DNA of 64,000 nt from Mojavia pulchra JT2-VF2 (GCA_019359325.1 JAHHHN010000025.1:25594-89593), one strand, 5' to 3'; positions 25,509-35,462 are shown, counted from the stretch's first letter. Program-made: numbers and translations. The notes: generated by a model not told the origin, from the letters alone.

Positions 25509-26300
25509 ATGAACAGAAGACGAATCCTAGCTTTGATTGGTACGGCAATTGCTAGCTTGCTACTAACAGTTACTTTGCCGAAGCTTGACCCCCCAGTAAT
25601 AGCACAATCTAATACCAACCTACTCGTGTCTGCTGCCGCTAGCTTAAAAGATGCATTAGAAGAAATTAAACTTCTTTACCAACAAAGTAAGCCAAACGTC
25701 AATATTAATTATAACTTTGGGGCTTCTGGTGCATTGCAGCAACAGATTGAGCAAGGTGCGCCCGCAGATATCTTTGTTTCTGCTGCTAAAAAGCAAGTGG
25801 ATGCATTAGAGGGAAAAGGGCTTCTGCTTCCAGGTACTCGTACCATTTTGGCCAAGAATCGTCTAGTCTTGATTGTACCTAAGAATGCTGTAGGTATTAA
25901 CAGCTTCTACAACTTAAGAGACGCGAGTATCAAAAAAATCGCCATTGGTGAACCCAGAAGTGTACCCGCAGGACAATATGGCGAACAAGTACTTCAGCAG
26001 TTGAAACTTTTACCACAGGTCAAGTCGAAATTGGTCTACGCTAACAATGTACGTCAAGTTTTGGCCTCTGTAGAAAGTGGCAACGCTGATGCAGGTTTAG
26101 TTTACGCCACTGATGCCAAAATCTCCAACAAGGTAAAAATCGTCGTTGCATCTGACGAAAAATACCACTCAGCAATTATTTATCCGCTAGCTGTGGTAAA
26201 AAGTAGCAAAAATGCTAGTGCTGCCAAGGAGTTTGCCCAGTTTTTAACTGGTAGCCAAGCCAAGGCTGTACTTCAGAAGTATGGGTTTATTCTGCCTTAA
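25509..26300 (+). CDS. modA: molybdate ABC transporter substrate-binding protein
   Basis: A 263-residue exported protein: Arg-rich signal peptide MNRRRILALIGTAIASLLLT, then the ModA motifs SAAASLKDALEEI (34-50), FGASGALQQQIEQGAPADIFVS and the C-terminal AKEFAQFLTGSQAKAVLQKYGF. It captures molybdate or tungstate in the periplasm for an ABC importer. ATG 25509 is chosen because the signal peptide starts there; an upstream frame extension is not needed. No modB or modC follows, so the permease and ATPase must be encoded elsewhere. Molybdenum is needed for nitrate reductase and nitrogenase. Confidence 0.93.
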   Translation: MNRRRILALIGTAIASLLLTVTLPKLDPPVIAQSNTNLLVSAAASLKDALEEIKLLYQQSKPNVNINYNFGASGALQQQIEQGAPADIFVSAAKKQVDALEGKGLLLPGTRTILAKNRLVLIVPKNAVGINSFYNLRDASIKKIAIGEPRSVPAGQYGEQVLQQLKLLPQVKSKLVYANNVRQVLASVESGNADAGLVYATDAKISNKVKIVVASDEKYHSAIIYPLAVVKSSKNASAAKEFAQFLTGSQAKAVLQKYGFILP

Positions 26301-26875
26301 TGCTCAAGGTTAAGCCTGTGGTTGACAGTTGCAGCCAGGAATAAATTTAAGAGGGAACTTTTAACGGACAACGGGGAGCAGCGGAAGAGAAAACTTATTT
26401 ACAGTAACTCTTCTCCCCCCAGCTTGTCTCAAGAAATAATCTTTAGGACTTACGCACTGAAGTCTGAAACCCTGATCCCCCCTAACCCCCCTTAAAAAAG
26501 GGGGGAACGTCTAAAGCCACGCCACTGAGGGAGTCGGGGAACCCGCAAGGGCGCAGGGCTGCCCCTTTTTAAGGGGGTTGGGGGATCTGAGTGCGTAAGT
26601 TCTGATCTTTTCTCTTAGCCGAAAAGTATTGAGCTAGCAGTAACGAAATTGAAATTGCATCCTTCTAGCTGGAGAGAGCGATCGCCTATGCAAGGGGCTT
26701 CTAAGTAAAAAATATTACATTGCTTGGATGGCAGCGGAGCACGAGAGAAGTGACGGGTACGCAGGGGTCTCTCCAAGTGAAGCAACTTCGGAGAGCAGGG
26801 GGAGGGAAAGCCGTTTTGAAGGAGTAAAATTGGATAATTTATTTTTTTGAGTTCCCTATAATCAAAGCAATACAA
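26301..26875. other. intergenic with MITE-like element and hairpin repeats
   Basis: About 575 bases between modA and the tamB stop. It contains the inverted-repeat element at 26445-26603 and, at about 26720-26815, another repeat mosaic (CTTGGATGGCAGCGGAGC... ACTTCGGAGAGCAGG). An 86-codon minus frame over the second part is not considered a gene. Confidence 0.6.
26445..26603. mobile_element. MITE-like element with long terminal inverted repeats
   Basis: The left end AGGACTTACGCACTGA is mirrored by the right end as AGAACTTACGCACTCA, and inside these GATCCCCCCTAACCCCCCTT with AAAAAAGGGG is mirrored by CCCCTTTTTAAGGGGGTTGG then GGGATC. The whole is about 159 bases without coding capacity. A different hairpin module (GGGAGTCGGGGAACCCGCAA) sits in its centre, so one repeat may have inserted in another. 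Target duplication is not obvious. Confidence 0.7.
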
Positions 26876-29800
26876 TTAAAATCGTGTTTCATACTCAACA
26901 ACAGCGCGGCTTTCATCTCCTAAATTGGTAGAACCGCGCACCAGGATTTCATCATTGACACGATAAATGACGTTGTAACGGAAAGGTTCATCGCTAGCAA
27001 AAACCCGCGATAAAGAGACAGAAAAAGCATTCGATACATCAAACACAGCCTCTGCTGCTAAACCAAGTACCGAAGTACTCCTGGTGGCATTAGTTACAAT
27101 AGTCGGGAATAACCGTAGTTCACTCAAGCCGATAGTTTCACCAATTTGACTAATAGTGCCTTGCAAGTTAGAGAAAATTGCCGAACCAGCCAAGTTAACT
27201 AGCCCTAAGCCTGCATCACCTTGCCCCAAATTATTAATAAAGGAGCCTCCTATTAAAGCAACGATTTCCGCTTCACTGCGACGCGGCTCACTAGTCAAGT
27301 CGAGATTATCAGATAATTTACTGGCTGGCCCTTTTGCTGTTGCTTGAATACGAACCGTGTTTAAAGTACCGAAGTTGATTGCAGAAATATCTTCAATCTC
27401 GCTAGATATAGGTGAAGTTCGAGCGAGGCTACCCCTGACTTCTGGGACAATTGTTACTAGCCGGACATCTAAATTTGGGTCAAAACCTTGGCTGGGGATA
27501 AATGTTGCGGTTTGTTCGTAACCACGGGCTAATGTAAACTGGGTAGTAAATAAATTTACTTGACCCCCCCGCAGCCGAATCTCTCCTTGGGGGCGAGGTT
27601 TAGCCAAGGTTCCATTGAGAGTGATATCACCCTCCGCGACAAAGCTGAATAATGGCTGACGTGTAACACGAACATCGTTATCTAAAATTAACTGTAAATT
27701 GGCAAATTCTATAGGTGTTCTCGTTGCATTTGCTGGGGGAGTTGCTGGACTCTCTGTTGTAATAGAAGTGTCACCAGTCACAGAAGTGTTACCAGTCACA
27801 GGTTCTACTGTTCTTAGTACTGTTTGTTGCGAAGTTGTTCTTGTTGTACGTCTTCTGCCAGAAGTAGCAGCAGTAGCTTGTCCTAGCGATACCTCTCCAT
27901 TATTTAGCCTAATTTCGCCACCAAGTTGAGGAGCAAATGCTGTTCCGGTAATTACAGCGTTACCGCTAACTCCGCCTTGATATAGTCCTTGAAAATTGAG
28001 CCTCAAGTTATCTAATGCGACAGTCAGAGGATTTGTGGCTGCTTGTTGTTGAGCATTTTGAGTGGCAAAAATTGGTAGAATTCCCGCCGCAGTTAATTGT
28101 CCCCGACTGTATTGCCCTTGCAGATTCTCGACAATCAGCCGATCGCCTGCAAACCGCGCTGTTCCTGTAACATTTGTTAACGGTTCTGAGAGGCTTTGGA
28201 CATTGATTGTGGCATTATTCACCGTGGCAATACCAGTTGTCACCGGTCGGTCTAATGTTCCCTCGACTTGCACGTTGACTTGTCCCTGGCCATCTACCCA
28301 ACTAACTTGATTGGTCAATAAGTTTACTAATGCCAAACCTTCATCTTGCACGTTAGCTTGGATGCTAATTTGATTGCTATCTGGCTCGACTGAAGCAAAT
28401 GGCAACTCAACGGGGATATTACCACTAATTTGTATAGGTTGTGTACCCCTAACTAAAATATTGCTGCCAAAATTCAACCGAGCATTATTATAGTTAAAAT
28501 CCAATTGTGCTGACTGCACAGATTGATTATTTAAACTAGCATTTAATAATGCTAATTCACCTGTAGCTTGAGGATTTTCCAAACTACCCGCTAAAGTAAC
28601 ATTCGCATCCAAATTACCTGCAACATCTATAGGTAATTTTGGTAAGAAAGGTTTGACATCTGCAATACTTAAATCTCGAATCTGCGCTTGTCCAGAAATT
28701 GTTTCTTCGCTTAACTGCCCATTAAAAGCAAGGAGTGAATTGTTAACATTCAACCGCAGGGGTTGTAAGCTTAAAACTCCATTTTCATAATTGCCACTAG
28801 CGACAACTTGATTAATATTATAATTGCCCCATACCCAGTTAGACCCTGTAAAATTAAATCCAACATTCAAGCCCGATCGCAAACTGCCTGTTACAGCCAA
28901 CTTACCGCTGATTATGCCTTGCAATTCTGCCAGGGTAGGTATGCGAGATGCTTGCTTTTGCTCCTGCATTCTTTGTTGTACAACTAAAGATTGGATTTTT
29001 GAGAAGAAATCCAATTGAGCAAGTAAGTTTGTATTTGGTAAGCTTACAGGCTGAGTTTGCAATGCCTCAGCGTCAGCCAATTGTGGAGGCTGCAATCCAG
29101 TGTTGAGATCTCGAAAATTATAGACACTTAATGCTTGTAACAGGTTTTGAATTCTAGCTTGATCGAAGCTAACTTCAAATTGAAATGGATTATTGCCTCT
29201 AGTTGGTAAATTACCACTGAATAAATAACGACTTTCACCTTGCCGTAATTCACCATTAGTTAAAGTAGCTGTACCGTCTCTAAAACTGATGCTACCACGA
29301 AACTCATCTGCTGCTATTCTGCCAATTCTTGGTTGAGCGATCGCTACATCTCCTGCCAGACTATAATCATTTAAATTAATTGCTAAGTTTCCTGATAATT
29401 GTCCAGAAACGCGTCCTAAATTAGCATTAGCAGGTAAGAAATTTTCAGCTAGAGATATCGGAAAATCTTGGAAGTTTACCAACAGATTTTCACCGACAGT
29501 TCTACCACTAGCTACAGCGCGATCGCGTCTGATATTAAATGCAGTTGGGCGATTATTTGCACCAAGGGAAACAGAAATTAAGTCTTGTTTACCCGTAACT
29601 TGAAGTTGTGTTCCTTGTCCTGGCTGATAACTCACATTTCCTGTTAACACAGGGTCAAATCCTAAACCATTTACCGCTAGATTTTGCAACTGAATATTTC
29701 CGTTAGCAATCGGGCTAGTAGGCGTACCCGATACTTGTCCTGCAAAATCAACTGTACCCGCCAAGGCAATATTACCTGGAAGATTAAATGGCAAATTTTG

Positions 29801-32185
29801 CAAATTATAATCTTGTGCCTGTATATTCAGGTCTAACCCTGTGATTTGTGGATTCGGTTGCAACGCTACAGCAATATTACCAGCCGCCCTCAAACCCGGT
29901 GCAGTTGCTTGTGAAATTTGTAGGCGATCGCCATTCCATTGAAATTGGGCAGTTAATGGTTGTGAAAGTACCGCTAAACCTTGAGAAAATCTCACATTAC
30001 CTGCGGCTTGAATATTTTGTGGTTGAAATGAAGCAGTAGTTCCCGCAACGGTTACATTGCCGTTGAGCCGCCCACGCAAATTTTCTGATAATTTATTTAG
30101 TTGAACTTGAGAAATATCAGCTACAGCTCGCCAACGACCATCATCCAAGCTGATATTGTTGAGGTTAACTACACCTTGCGCCAAACGCAGATTTGCCTGT
30201 CCCGCAGCTTGAATGTTAGCCAAATCAAAAGATTGCGTATTCCCTGAAATCTGCACATTACTACTAACAATCTGTCCTGGCACATTGTTAGCAAAACGAT
30301 CAAGCTGGATTTGAGAAGCATTTGCTACAGCTTGCCAAAGACCATTATTGAGGCGAATATTTCTGAGGTTGATTCTACCTCCTGCCAGATTTAAATTCGC
30401 CTGCCCTGAAGCTTGAATGTTAGGCAGAGCAAAAGATTTTGTAGTTCCTGATAAATTGAATTCGCCGTTTAAATTGCCTTGAAACTGAGGCGGTAACGTT
30501 GTACCAGGGTTTTCTGGATTGCGCGTAGCTTGAGCTAAACTATTCAATGGAACTTGGGAAGCATCAACAAAAGCTTGCCAGCGATCGCCTACAACTTTTC
30601 CACGTGCTGCAACTGTACCCCCCGCCACCTGAAATACAGTATCTTGAATCTGGATATTTCCCTTATTAACTGCTAATTCGACTTTACCGGGATAAGTCGC
30701 TTGTGGTGCTTGAATTTGCACCAGAGTTTGTAAATTATTGAGATTTCCCGAAATTTGGGTATTTGCTGAGACAGTACCAATGCGAATGTTAGGAAGACTA
30801 GCGTTATAAGTTTGAGCGATCGCATCTCCTGGTACATTCTTTGCTTGCAAATTTACTGCAACTTTCCCCTGCTTTCCTAACCCAACTCGACCGCTACCAG
30901 TAATTTGTCCACCTAATGTTGGCGTAGCTTGAATTTGGGAAATAACAATTTCCTGGGGTGTTCCTCGAAACTGAGTGCTAATTTTCTCAAAATTAACGCG
31001 GTCAATAACAGCAGGCTTAATCGTACTTACCGCACCTGTTACTCTCGGCTGTCTGATTGCACCTTGCAACTTGATATTTGCAGTGAATTCTCCAGCAGTG
31101 GCGATCGGTAGTTTAGCATTGAAAGTTTGTAAAAGGTTTTGGATGGTAACAGCTTTGACATTAGCTGTAACGTTATAACCAGTTTGAGTATTTATCGCCC
31201 CGTTGATTTGCACTGGAATGTTTCCCAAGCGTGTAGAAACATTTTCCAGTGCAACCTGCTCACCCTGGAATTGTAATTTACCGATAGTGTTAGTTATTTT
31301 CGTCGGAAAATTATTAATTTGTGCTGCTACTTGATTAATACCAACCGTCCCAAAAATCGTTGTTTCCTGCTGATTTCGTCGTAAATTAACTGTTAAATCG
31401 CCATCTATAGTTCCAGCTTGTAAACTAACTGGTGTCTGCACTAATTGCGACAGATTAGACGCTAGCAAATCATTAGTGCGAATTTTGAGTGTTGTTTGTG
31501 ATGTTTTGGGAAGCGACTCTCCAGCAATCTGTAAACTCCCCCCAGTAAGAGCTTGAGCGCTAGCATCAAAGTTAATTCGTTGATTTTGCTCCAAAAAACG
31601 CGCAATACCATTAACTTGATTGAATCCAACTGTGACTCTAGGTTTGCCTAGTTGAAGAGATGGCGACAACACTAGAACAGCATTTCGCACCCCAAGCGTC
31701 TCTAGTTCAGTTTTAATAAAACCAGCGCGTTCTTCAGTTGCATTATTAATTCTAGTTGAAACCCAGCGCCCCTTTTGATCCTGTTCAATGTAAACATCTG
31801 GCTGAACTAAGGTAACCTTTAGCTTTAAAGTTCGATTAAAAACTAACTGCCAGGGATCAAATCCTACTTCTACTGCTTGTGCTGTCAGTCGGTCTGGATC
31901 TGTTGCGGTTGCAGGTACTGATGCTGAACCAAAACGCAGACTACTAGGCGAAAAACGTTGGACTTCGCCTAACTTTACAGGTCGCCCTAGCAACTGCAAA
32001 AGATTAGTTTCAATTAGCGGCGCTAAATCTTCACGAACAAAAATACTAGCCCACCAAACGCCCCCTATAATTCCAGCTAGCAAAATTAAACCCAGAGCAA
32101 TACCAGTACGAGTTAATAACACAAGCCATAAACGGCGATGCGAATTTAGTTCTGGTTGTTTGCTGGAATTAGGAGAGCGTGTCAT
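26876..32185 (-). CDS. tamB: TamB-family translocation/assembly module domain protein (DUF490)
   Basis: A 1769-residue protein with one N-terminal membrane anchor (WLVLLTRTGIALGLILLAGI) and then an extended beta-rich, repetitive region up to the C-terminal TamB/DUF490 domain, which ends with ...YRVNDEILVRGSTNLGDESR. The GNLNGEFNLSGTT / GQANLNLAGGRINL type units recur, as expected for a bridge-like hydrophobic-groove protein (AsmA/TamB/VPS13-like) that spans the periplasm and helps lipid or outer-membrane protein transfer. No tamA/Omp85 gene adjoins it. Complete and undamaged; length agrees with cyanobacterial members. Confidence 0.93.
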   Translation of the reverse strand: MTRSPNSSKQPELNSHRRLWLVLLTRTGIALGLILLAGIIGGVWWASIFVREDLAPLIETNLLQLLGRPVKLGEVQRFSPSSLRFGSASVPATATDPDRLTAQAVEVGFDPWQLVFNRTLKLKVTLVQPDVYIEQDQKGRWVSTRINNATEERAGFIKTELETLGVRNAVLVLSPSLQLGKPRVTVGFNQVNGIARFLEQNQRINFDASAQALTGGSLQIAGESLPKTSQTTLKIRTNDLLASNLSQLVQTPVSLQAGTIDGDLTVNLRRNQQETTIFGTVGINQVAAQINNFPTKITNTIGKLQFQGEQVALENVSTRLGNIPVQINGAINTQTGYNVTANVKAVTIQNLLQTFNAKLPIATAGEFTANIKLQGAIRQPRVTGAVSTIKPAVIDRVNFEKISTQFRGTPQEIVISQIQATPTLGGQITGSGRVGLGKQGKVAVNLQAKNVPGDAIAQTYNASLPNIRIGTVSANTQISGNLNNLQTLVQIQAPQATYPGKVELAVNKGNIQIQDTVFQVAGGTVAARGKVVGDRWQAFVDASQVPLNSLAQATRNPENPGTTLPPQFQGNLNGEFNLSGTTKSFALPNIQASGQANLNLAGGRINLRNIRLNNGLWQAVANASQIQLDRFANNVPGQIVSSNVQISGNTQSFDLANIQAAGQANLRLAQGVVNLNNISLDDGRWRAVADISQVQLNKLSENLRGRLNGNVTVAGTTASFQPQNIQAAGNVRFSQGLAVLSQPLTAQFQWNGDRLQISQATAPGLRAAGNIAVALQPNPQITGLDLNIQAQDYNLQNLPFNLPGNIALAGTVDFAGQVSGTPTSPIANGNIQLQNLAVNGLGFDPVLTGNVSYQPGQGTQLQVTGKQDLISVSLGANNRPTAFNIRRDRAVASGRTVGENLLVNFQDFPISLAENFLPANANLGRVSGQLSGNLAINLNDYSLAGDVAIAQPRIGRIAADEFRGSISFRDGTATLTNGELRQGESRYLFSGNLPTRGNNPFQFEVSFDQARIQNLLQALSVYNFRDLNTGLQPPQLADAEALQTQPVSLPNTNLLAQLDFFSKIQSLVVQQRMQEQKQASRIPTLAELQGIISGKLAVTGSLRSGLNVGFNFTGSNWVWGNYNINQVVASGNYENGVLSLQPLRLNVNNSLLAFNGQLSEETISGQAQIRDLSIADVKPFLPKLPIDVAGNLDANVTLAGSLENPQATGELALLNASLNNQSVQSAQLDFNYNNARLNFGSNILVRGTQPIQISGNIPVELPFASVEPDSNQISIQANVQDEGLALVNLLTNQVSWVDGQGQVNVQVEGTLDRPVTTGIATVNNATINVQSLSEPLTNVTGTARFAGDRLIVENLQGQYSRGQLTAAGILPIFATQNAQQQAATNPLTVALDNLRLNFQGLYQGGVSGNAVITGTAFAPQLGGEIRLNNGEVSLGQATAATSGRRRTTRTTSQQTVLRTVEPVTGNTSVTGDTSITTESPATPPANATRTPIEFANLQLILDNDVRVTRQPLFSFVAEGDITLNGTLAKPRPQGEIRLRGGQVNLFTTQFTLARGYEQTATFIPSQGFDPNLDVRLVTIVPEVRGSLARTSPISSEIEDISAINFGTLNTVRIQATAKGPASKLSDNLDLTSEPRRSEAEIVALIGGSFINNLGQGDAGLGLVNLAGSAIFSNLQGTISQIGETIGLSELRLFPTIVTNATRSTSVLGLAAEAVFDVSNAFSVSLSRVFASDEPFRYNVIYRVNDEILVRGSTNLGDESRAVVEYETRF

Positions 32186-32341
32186 CTCTCATCCTCTAAT
32201 AATAGGGTCTTTGAGTAATAGCTGCCTTCTTTGGTGTCAGTTTTAATTACCTGCTCTATTTAGACTGCCTTAAAATGCTGATTTTGCAATCTTCTTTGCG
32301 ATAGATTGCACATTTTGCACAACTACTTTAAGTATTGGATA

Positions 32342-32761
32342 TTATTCAGTTGGGCTAGGTTCTCGCCGCCACTGTTTGAGGATTAGCGCTGACCAGATGA
32401 TAAATCCTAATATCGCTAAACCAGTCATCCCATCAGTCCAAATAAAAAGATGCATTTTCGCAGAGAATTGTGAAAAGCTTCCATAAAGATAATGTCCTGG
32501 GCTTGCTAGACCTGTTAGTGAGTAGGCTAACAAACAGCCATAACACAGCCAAAACTTTCGATATTTATATAACCAATAGGCAATAATTCCCACACCTGTC
32601 AGAATGAGCCATGATTGATAAATTGAAGGCGCAGTAATCCAGTTGGGCTGTGGGTATCGCTCAATAAATAGATAATTATCTGTAAAATGAATGCCTGTAG
32701 AAATGATGCTGGCAATTAGTAGAATTTTCAATAATCTTTGACCCTTAACCTCAAGATTCAT
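32342..32761 (-). CDS. small four-helix membrane protein, unknown function
   Basis: A 139-residue protein with four predicted membrane helices (about 12-32, 47-64, 71-90 and 108-128). Histidines occur in GIHFTDNYLF, SPGHYLYG and AKMHLFIW, near helix ends. I do not recognise the family. The ATG at 32761 follows no strong ribosome site. It stands alone between tamB and a short repeat tract, transcribed leftwards. Confidence 0.7.
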   Translation of the reverse strand: MNLEVKGQRLLKILLIASIISTGIHFTDNYLFIERYPQPNWITAPSIYQSWLILTGVGIIAYWLYKYRKFWLCYGCLLAYSLTGLASPGHYLYGSFSQFSAKMHLFIWTDGMTGLAILGFIIWSALILKQWRREPSPTE

Positions 32762-32812
32762 AATCAGGTTTCCTCAAATTGAATATTCCTAACTGCACAC
32801 CAGCGATATATA

Positions 32813-32854
32813 GCAGAAGGCAGAAGGCAGGAGGCAGGAGGCAGGAGGTAGAAC
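32813..32854. repeat. heptanucleotide tandem repeat (GCAGAAG/GCAGGAG)
   Basis: Six consecutive 7-base units: GCAGAAG twice, GCAGGAG three times and a degenerate GTAGAAC. This is an STRR-type tract as described in heterocystous cyanobacteria. Confidence 0.85.
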
Positions 32855-33032
32855 TATTACTATCCCTAGCATTCACGCTTGTCATTATGTCCTAACCTAT
32901 GTGACTACGGCTATACATTGCTACAACTAAATCGAAGCTGACACAAGCGATCGCATACCCTACGGGACTAAATGCTGCACTTTGATTAAATATGTGCAGT
33001 CCGATGTCCCAGAACGGATGAGCCATCCAACC

Positions 33033-33206
33033 TCATATTAGCCACCATTTTGAATAACACAGTCCCAATAAAGCAAGTGCAACCACAAGCCCAACTGCTA
33101 GGAAAAGTGATTCTTGGTTTGGTCGAATTCGGGCGAGGGTAAGAAACGAAACTGCACTTACTAAACCAAACAATATCCCAAAAATAATTACTGTTTTATG
33201 ACGCAC
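33033..33206 (-). CDS. 57-residue two-helix membrane protein overlapping the thioesterase gene
   Basis: A GTG-initiated frame overlapping the last 11 bases of the thioesterase gene and ending at TGA 33033-33035. It encodes VIIFGILFGLVSAVSFLTLA, a basic loop RIRPNQES, then LFLAVGLVVALALLGLCYS and KWWLI: a clean two-helix hairpin with a positive loop. The overlap suggests translational coupling. No family recognised. Confidence 0.6.
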   Translation of the reverse strand: MRHKTVIIFGILFGLVSAVSFLTLARIRPNQESLFLAVGLVVALALLGLCYSKWWLI

Positions 33207-33648
33207 TAATCAGTGAGTTAGCACTTTGAGTCTCCCCCGCTGAATGCACATAGGGCAAGAATAAAGACCTTTCTTCTGGGCTTAATCGCTTTGGACGCAT
33301 CGTTTGTTTATCTACAAATAATCCTTTCTGCCATCCCTGCGCTGCTAGTATTCTCTGTTGGTTATAAAAACAAAAATGCATAATTGCAGAGGCCTTATTC
33401 AATTGTGAAATCCACATTTCTAGCTGCACACATTCACCTAAATATAGTGGTGTTTTATAGACGATGTTGGTTTCAACTAGCACTGGTGCAAATCCATGCT
33501 GAACAATTTCTTGCATTGGCATTCCAATCGCTTGGAGCAGTTTTGTGCGTCCAATTTCCATCCACTGAATATAGACACTGTTGTTTACGTGTCCAATAAA
33601 ATCGATGTGAAAGGGATACACCTGTAACTCAACAGCAATTTTTAGCAT
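33196..33648 (-). CDS. acyl-CoA thioesterase, 4HBT hotdog fold
   Basis: A 150-residue hotdog protein of the 4-hydroxybenzoyl-CoA thioesterase (YbgC-like) type. The active-site loop DFIGHVNNSVYIQWMEIGRT carries the conserved Asp/His/Asn set, with Asp16 the probable catalytic residue. It would hydrolyse an acyl-CoA or acyl-ACP in the cytoplasm. The gene is divergent from a TetR regulator, with a perfect palindrome between them, so it is likely the regulated target. In this neighbourhood, near PHA genes, it could adjust CoA-ester pools; this is inference. Confidence 0.88.
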   Translation of the reverse strand: MLKIAVELQVYPFHIDFIGHVNNSVYIQWMEIGRTKLLQAIGMPMQEIVQHGFAPVLVETNIVYKTPLYLGECVQLEMWISQLNKASAIMHFCFYNQQRILAAQGWQKGLFVDKQTMRPKRLSPEERSLFLPYVHSAGETQSANSLISAS

Positions 33649-33660
33649 TTTTAGTCCTGT

Positions 33661-33707
33661 TTGTCACCGACTAGTGACAAAGTATCATAGTCACTAGTCG
33701 GTGACAA
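33661..33707. promoter_or_regulatory. large palindromic operator between thioesterase and TetR genes
   Basis: TTGTCACCGACTAGTGAC (33661-33678) and its exact reverse complement (33690-33707) flank 11 bases. Each arm also contains a GTCAC...GTGAC half-palindrome, giving room for two TetR dimers. It covers both divergent promoters. Confidence 0.75.
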
Positions 33708-33724
33708 GTAGATAAGAACAATTT

Positions 33725-34324
33725 ATGGCGCGAGACAGAGACAAAGAAGAAACGAAAGCACGAATTCTGGCAGCAGTTGCTAAACTCTTGGCAGAATCAG
33801 GCTTTCAACAACTAGGGATAAATGCGATCGCCCGTGAAGCTGGAGTTGATAAAGTGTTGATTTATCGCTATTTTGAGAATCTTCCCTCACTGCTACAAAC
33901 CTTTGGCAAGGAAGGTAACTACTGGATTACAACCCAAGAGTTAATTGCAGATGAAACAGTCATTGATGCTGAATCTTTGGCTGATTGCATGGTTTTGTTA
34001 CTTACGCACTTCCTGTATGACTTGCAAAAACGACCTATTACGCAAGAAATTATGCGTTGGGAATTACTTCAAGCCAATGAGTTAACGCGTGAGTTGGCAA
34101 CTGTGCGCGATCAAGTGGCGATTGAGAGTTTAGAATTTCTCAAGCAGAAGTATTCCTTCCCCCCAGATCAAGATATCCCTGCCATCAGCGCAGTTTTGAT
34201 TGCTGGAATTGTTTATCTGGTGATGCGTACCAAAGTCAGCGATACATTCTTAGGAATTGATTTTAGTTCACCGACCGGATGGCAACGTATAGAAAAGGCA
34301 ATTGCATCTATACTTTCAAATTAA
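33725..34324 (+). CDS. TetR/AcrR family transcriptional regulator
   Basis: A 199-residue regulator. The N-terminal helix-turn-helix (TKARILAAVAKLLAESGFQQ, NAIAREAGVDKVLIYRYFEN) is canonical; the C-terminal ligand domain is not matched to a known ligand. ATG at 33725 lies 17 bases after a perfect palindrome that it probably binds, repressing itself and the divergent thioesterase. TetR proteins in such pairs often sense acyl-CoA or lipophilic compounds. Confidence 0.9.
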   Translation: MARDRDKEETKARILAAVAKLLAESGFQQLGINAIAREAGVDKVLIYRYFENLPSLLQTFGKEGNYWITTQELIADETVIDAESLADCMVLLLTHFLYDLQKRPITQEIMRWELLQANELTRELATVRDQVAIESLEFLKQKYSFPPDQDIPAISAVLIAGIVYLVMRTKVSDTFLGIDFSSPTGWQRIEKAIASILSN

Positions 34325-34365
34325 ACTAAAATTGGATAGCTAAATAGCAGTTAATCTCTTGTGTA

Positions 34366-35163
34366 ATGAATCCCTACACTATCCTTAATCAGACCGAACT
34401 TCAGCGTGTTAGTGATGGCATGACCCGACCCCTACTAGAAAATTGCGAGACTGCCTCACATATCCTTATTTTAGTCTGGCCACAACTTGGGGATTTTGAT
34501 AGTCTTGAATATGCGTGGTGGTTACAGCGCCAAGCTAAAAAATTGTCAGATGAAAAACTTGCTATTCGTGCAGTGGGAATTGGCGATCGCGCCTCTGGAA
34601 CAAGATTCTGTGAATATACAGGATTTCCACCCCAAAATTTATTTGTTGAACCTAATGCAGAATTACATCACCAACTCAAACTTTATTCAGGTCTGAATCT
34701 TTCTCTACCTGGAATTTCTCAGTCTCAGAAAGCTTGGCTAAATCTACTGTTAATGTGTGCAGGTTTTGGAAGTCCTGGAACGCTAAGAGAAGTTTTTCGA
34801 GGATACAGGGGAGATCGTCAAGCCCCTCAACTCATTGAAGATGATGAAATTATTCAAGGTACTCCTCTACCTGCTTTTGGTGGCTCGTTTTTCCGATTAG
34901 CTGGCGGAAGTGGATTTCAACGTCCCTTTGAATTAGCTACTCTACGGCTACGGAATATGGTGGAAGTTCTGAGCAATTGGCATACTTATGTACCTAATTC
35001 TGCCTACTTAACTCAGCGTGGTGGAACTTTTCTGTTTGATACTAAAGGCCAGTTACTTTACGAACATCGAGATCCAGGAATTCTGGGCTTTGCTGCTAAT
35101 ATGAGTCAGCCCCTATCATTTTTATCCTTTATGGAAACAGATAGTTTAACCTCAACTCACTAA
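34366..35163 (+). CDS. peroxiredoxin-like (AhpC/TSA-related, PRX-like2) family protein
   Basis: A 265-residue protein with the thioredoxin-like segment ASHILILVWPQLGDFDSLEY (about 30-49) and the family-typical DRASGTRFCEYTGFP and LFDTKGQLLYEHRDPGILGF motifs. The usual peroxidatic Cys position after the first beta strand is not occupied (WPQLGDF), so classical peroxidase action is doubtful; Cys82 in RFCEYTGFP is the most conserved cysteine. Cyanobacterial and plant relatives are annotated as peroxiredoxin-like or AAED1-like. It follows the TetR gene by 41 bases and may be co-transcribed. Confidence 0.75.
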   Translation: MNPYTILNQTELQRVSDGMTRPLLENCETASHILILVWPQLGDFDSLEYAWWLQRQAKKLSDEKLAIRAVGIGDRASGTRFCEYTGFPPQNLFVEPNAELHHQLKLYSGLNLSLPGISQSQKAWLNLLLMCAGFGSPGTLREVFRGYRGDRQAPQLIEDDEIIQGTPLPAFGGSFFRLAGGSGFQRPFELATLRLRNMVEVLSNWHTYVPNSAYLTQRGGTFLFDTKGQLLYEHRDPGILGFAANMSQPLSFLSFMETDSLTSTH

Positions 35164-35462
35164 TTCCTAATTGCTATTTCAATAATATCTAAGACAACGA
35201 GCGATCGCCTATTTCTTAGGATATGAGGAGTTTGAAAACACACCCTAGAACCCTCATTAAAAAAGTTAGTTTGTATAATTCATCTCAATTAACGCAGAGA
35301 TATATACAGTCCTAATGATAAGTCTTCAACTGGATATAATATTAGCCCTATCTTGCGACAGATGCTAAGGGTTGCTGACACAGAGATACTGGATGAAGTA
35401 AAGCTTTTTTAAATTTTATTGCTAATCGTTACTGAAAATACTTAAGAATGGAGTAATAATTC

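Noticed and set aside
26615..26875. 86-codon minus-strand frame after tamB
   Set aside because: Consists of dispersed repeat sequence and starts one base after the tamB stop by chance.
32813..32854. Possible CRISPR-like repeat
   Set aside because: The unit is 7 bases and contiguous, with no spacers; it is an STRR tract.
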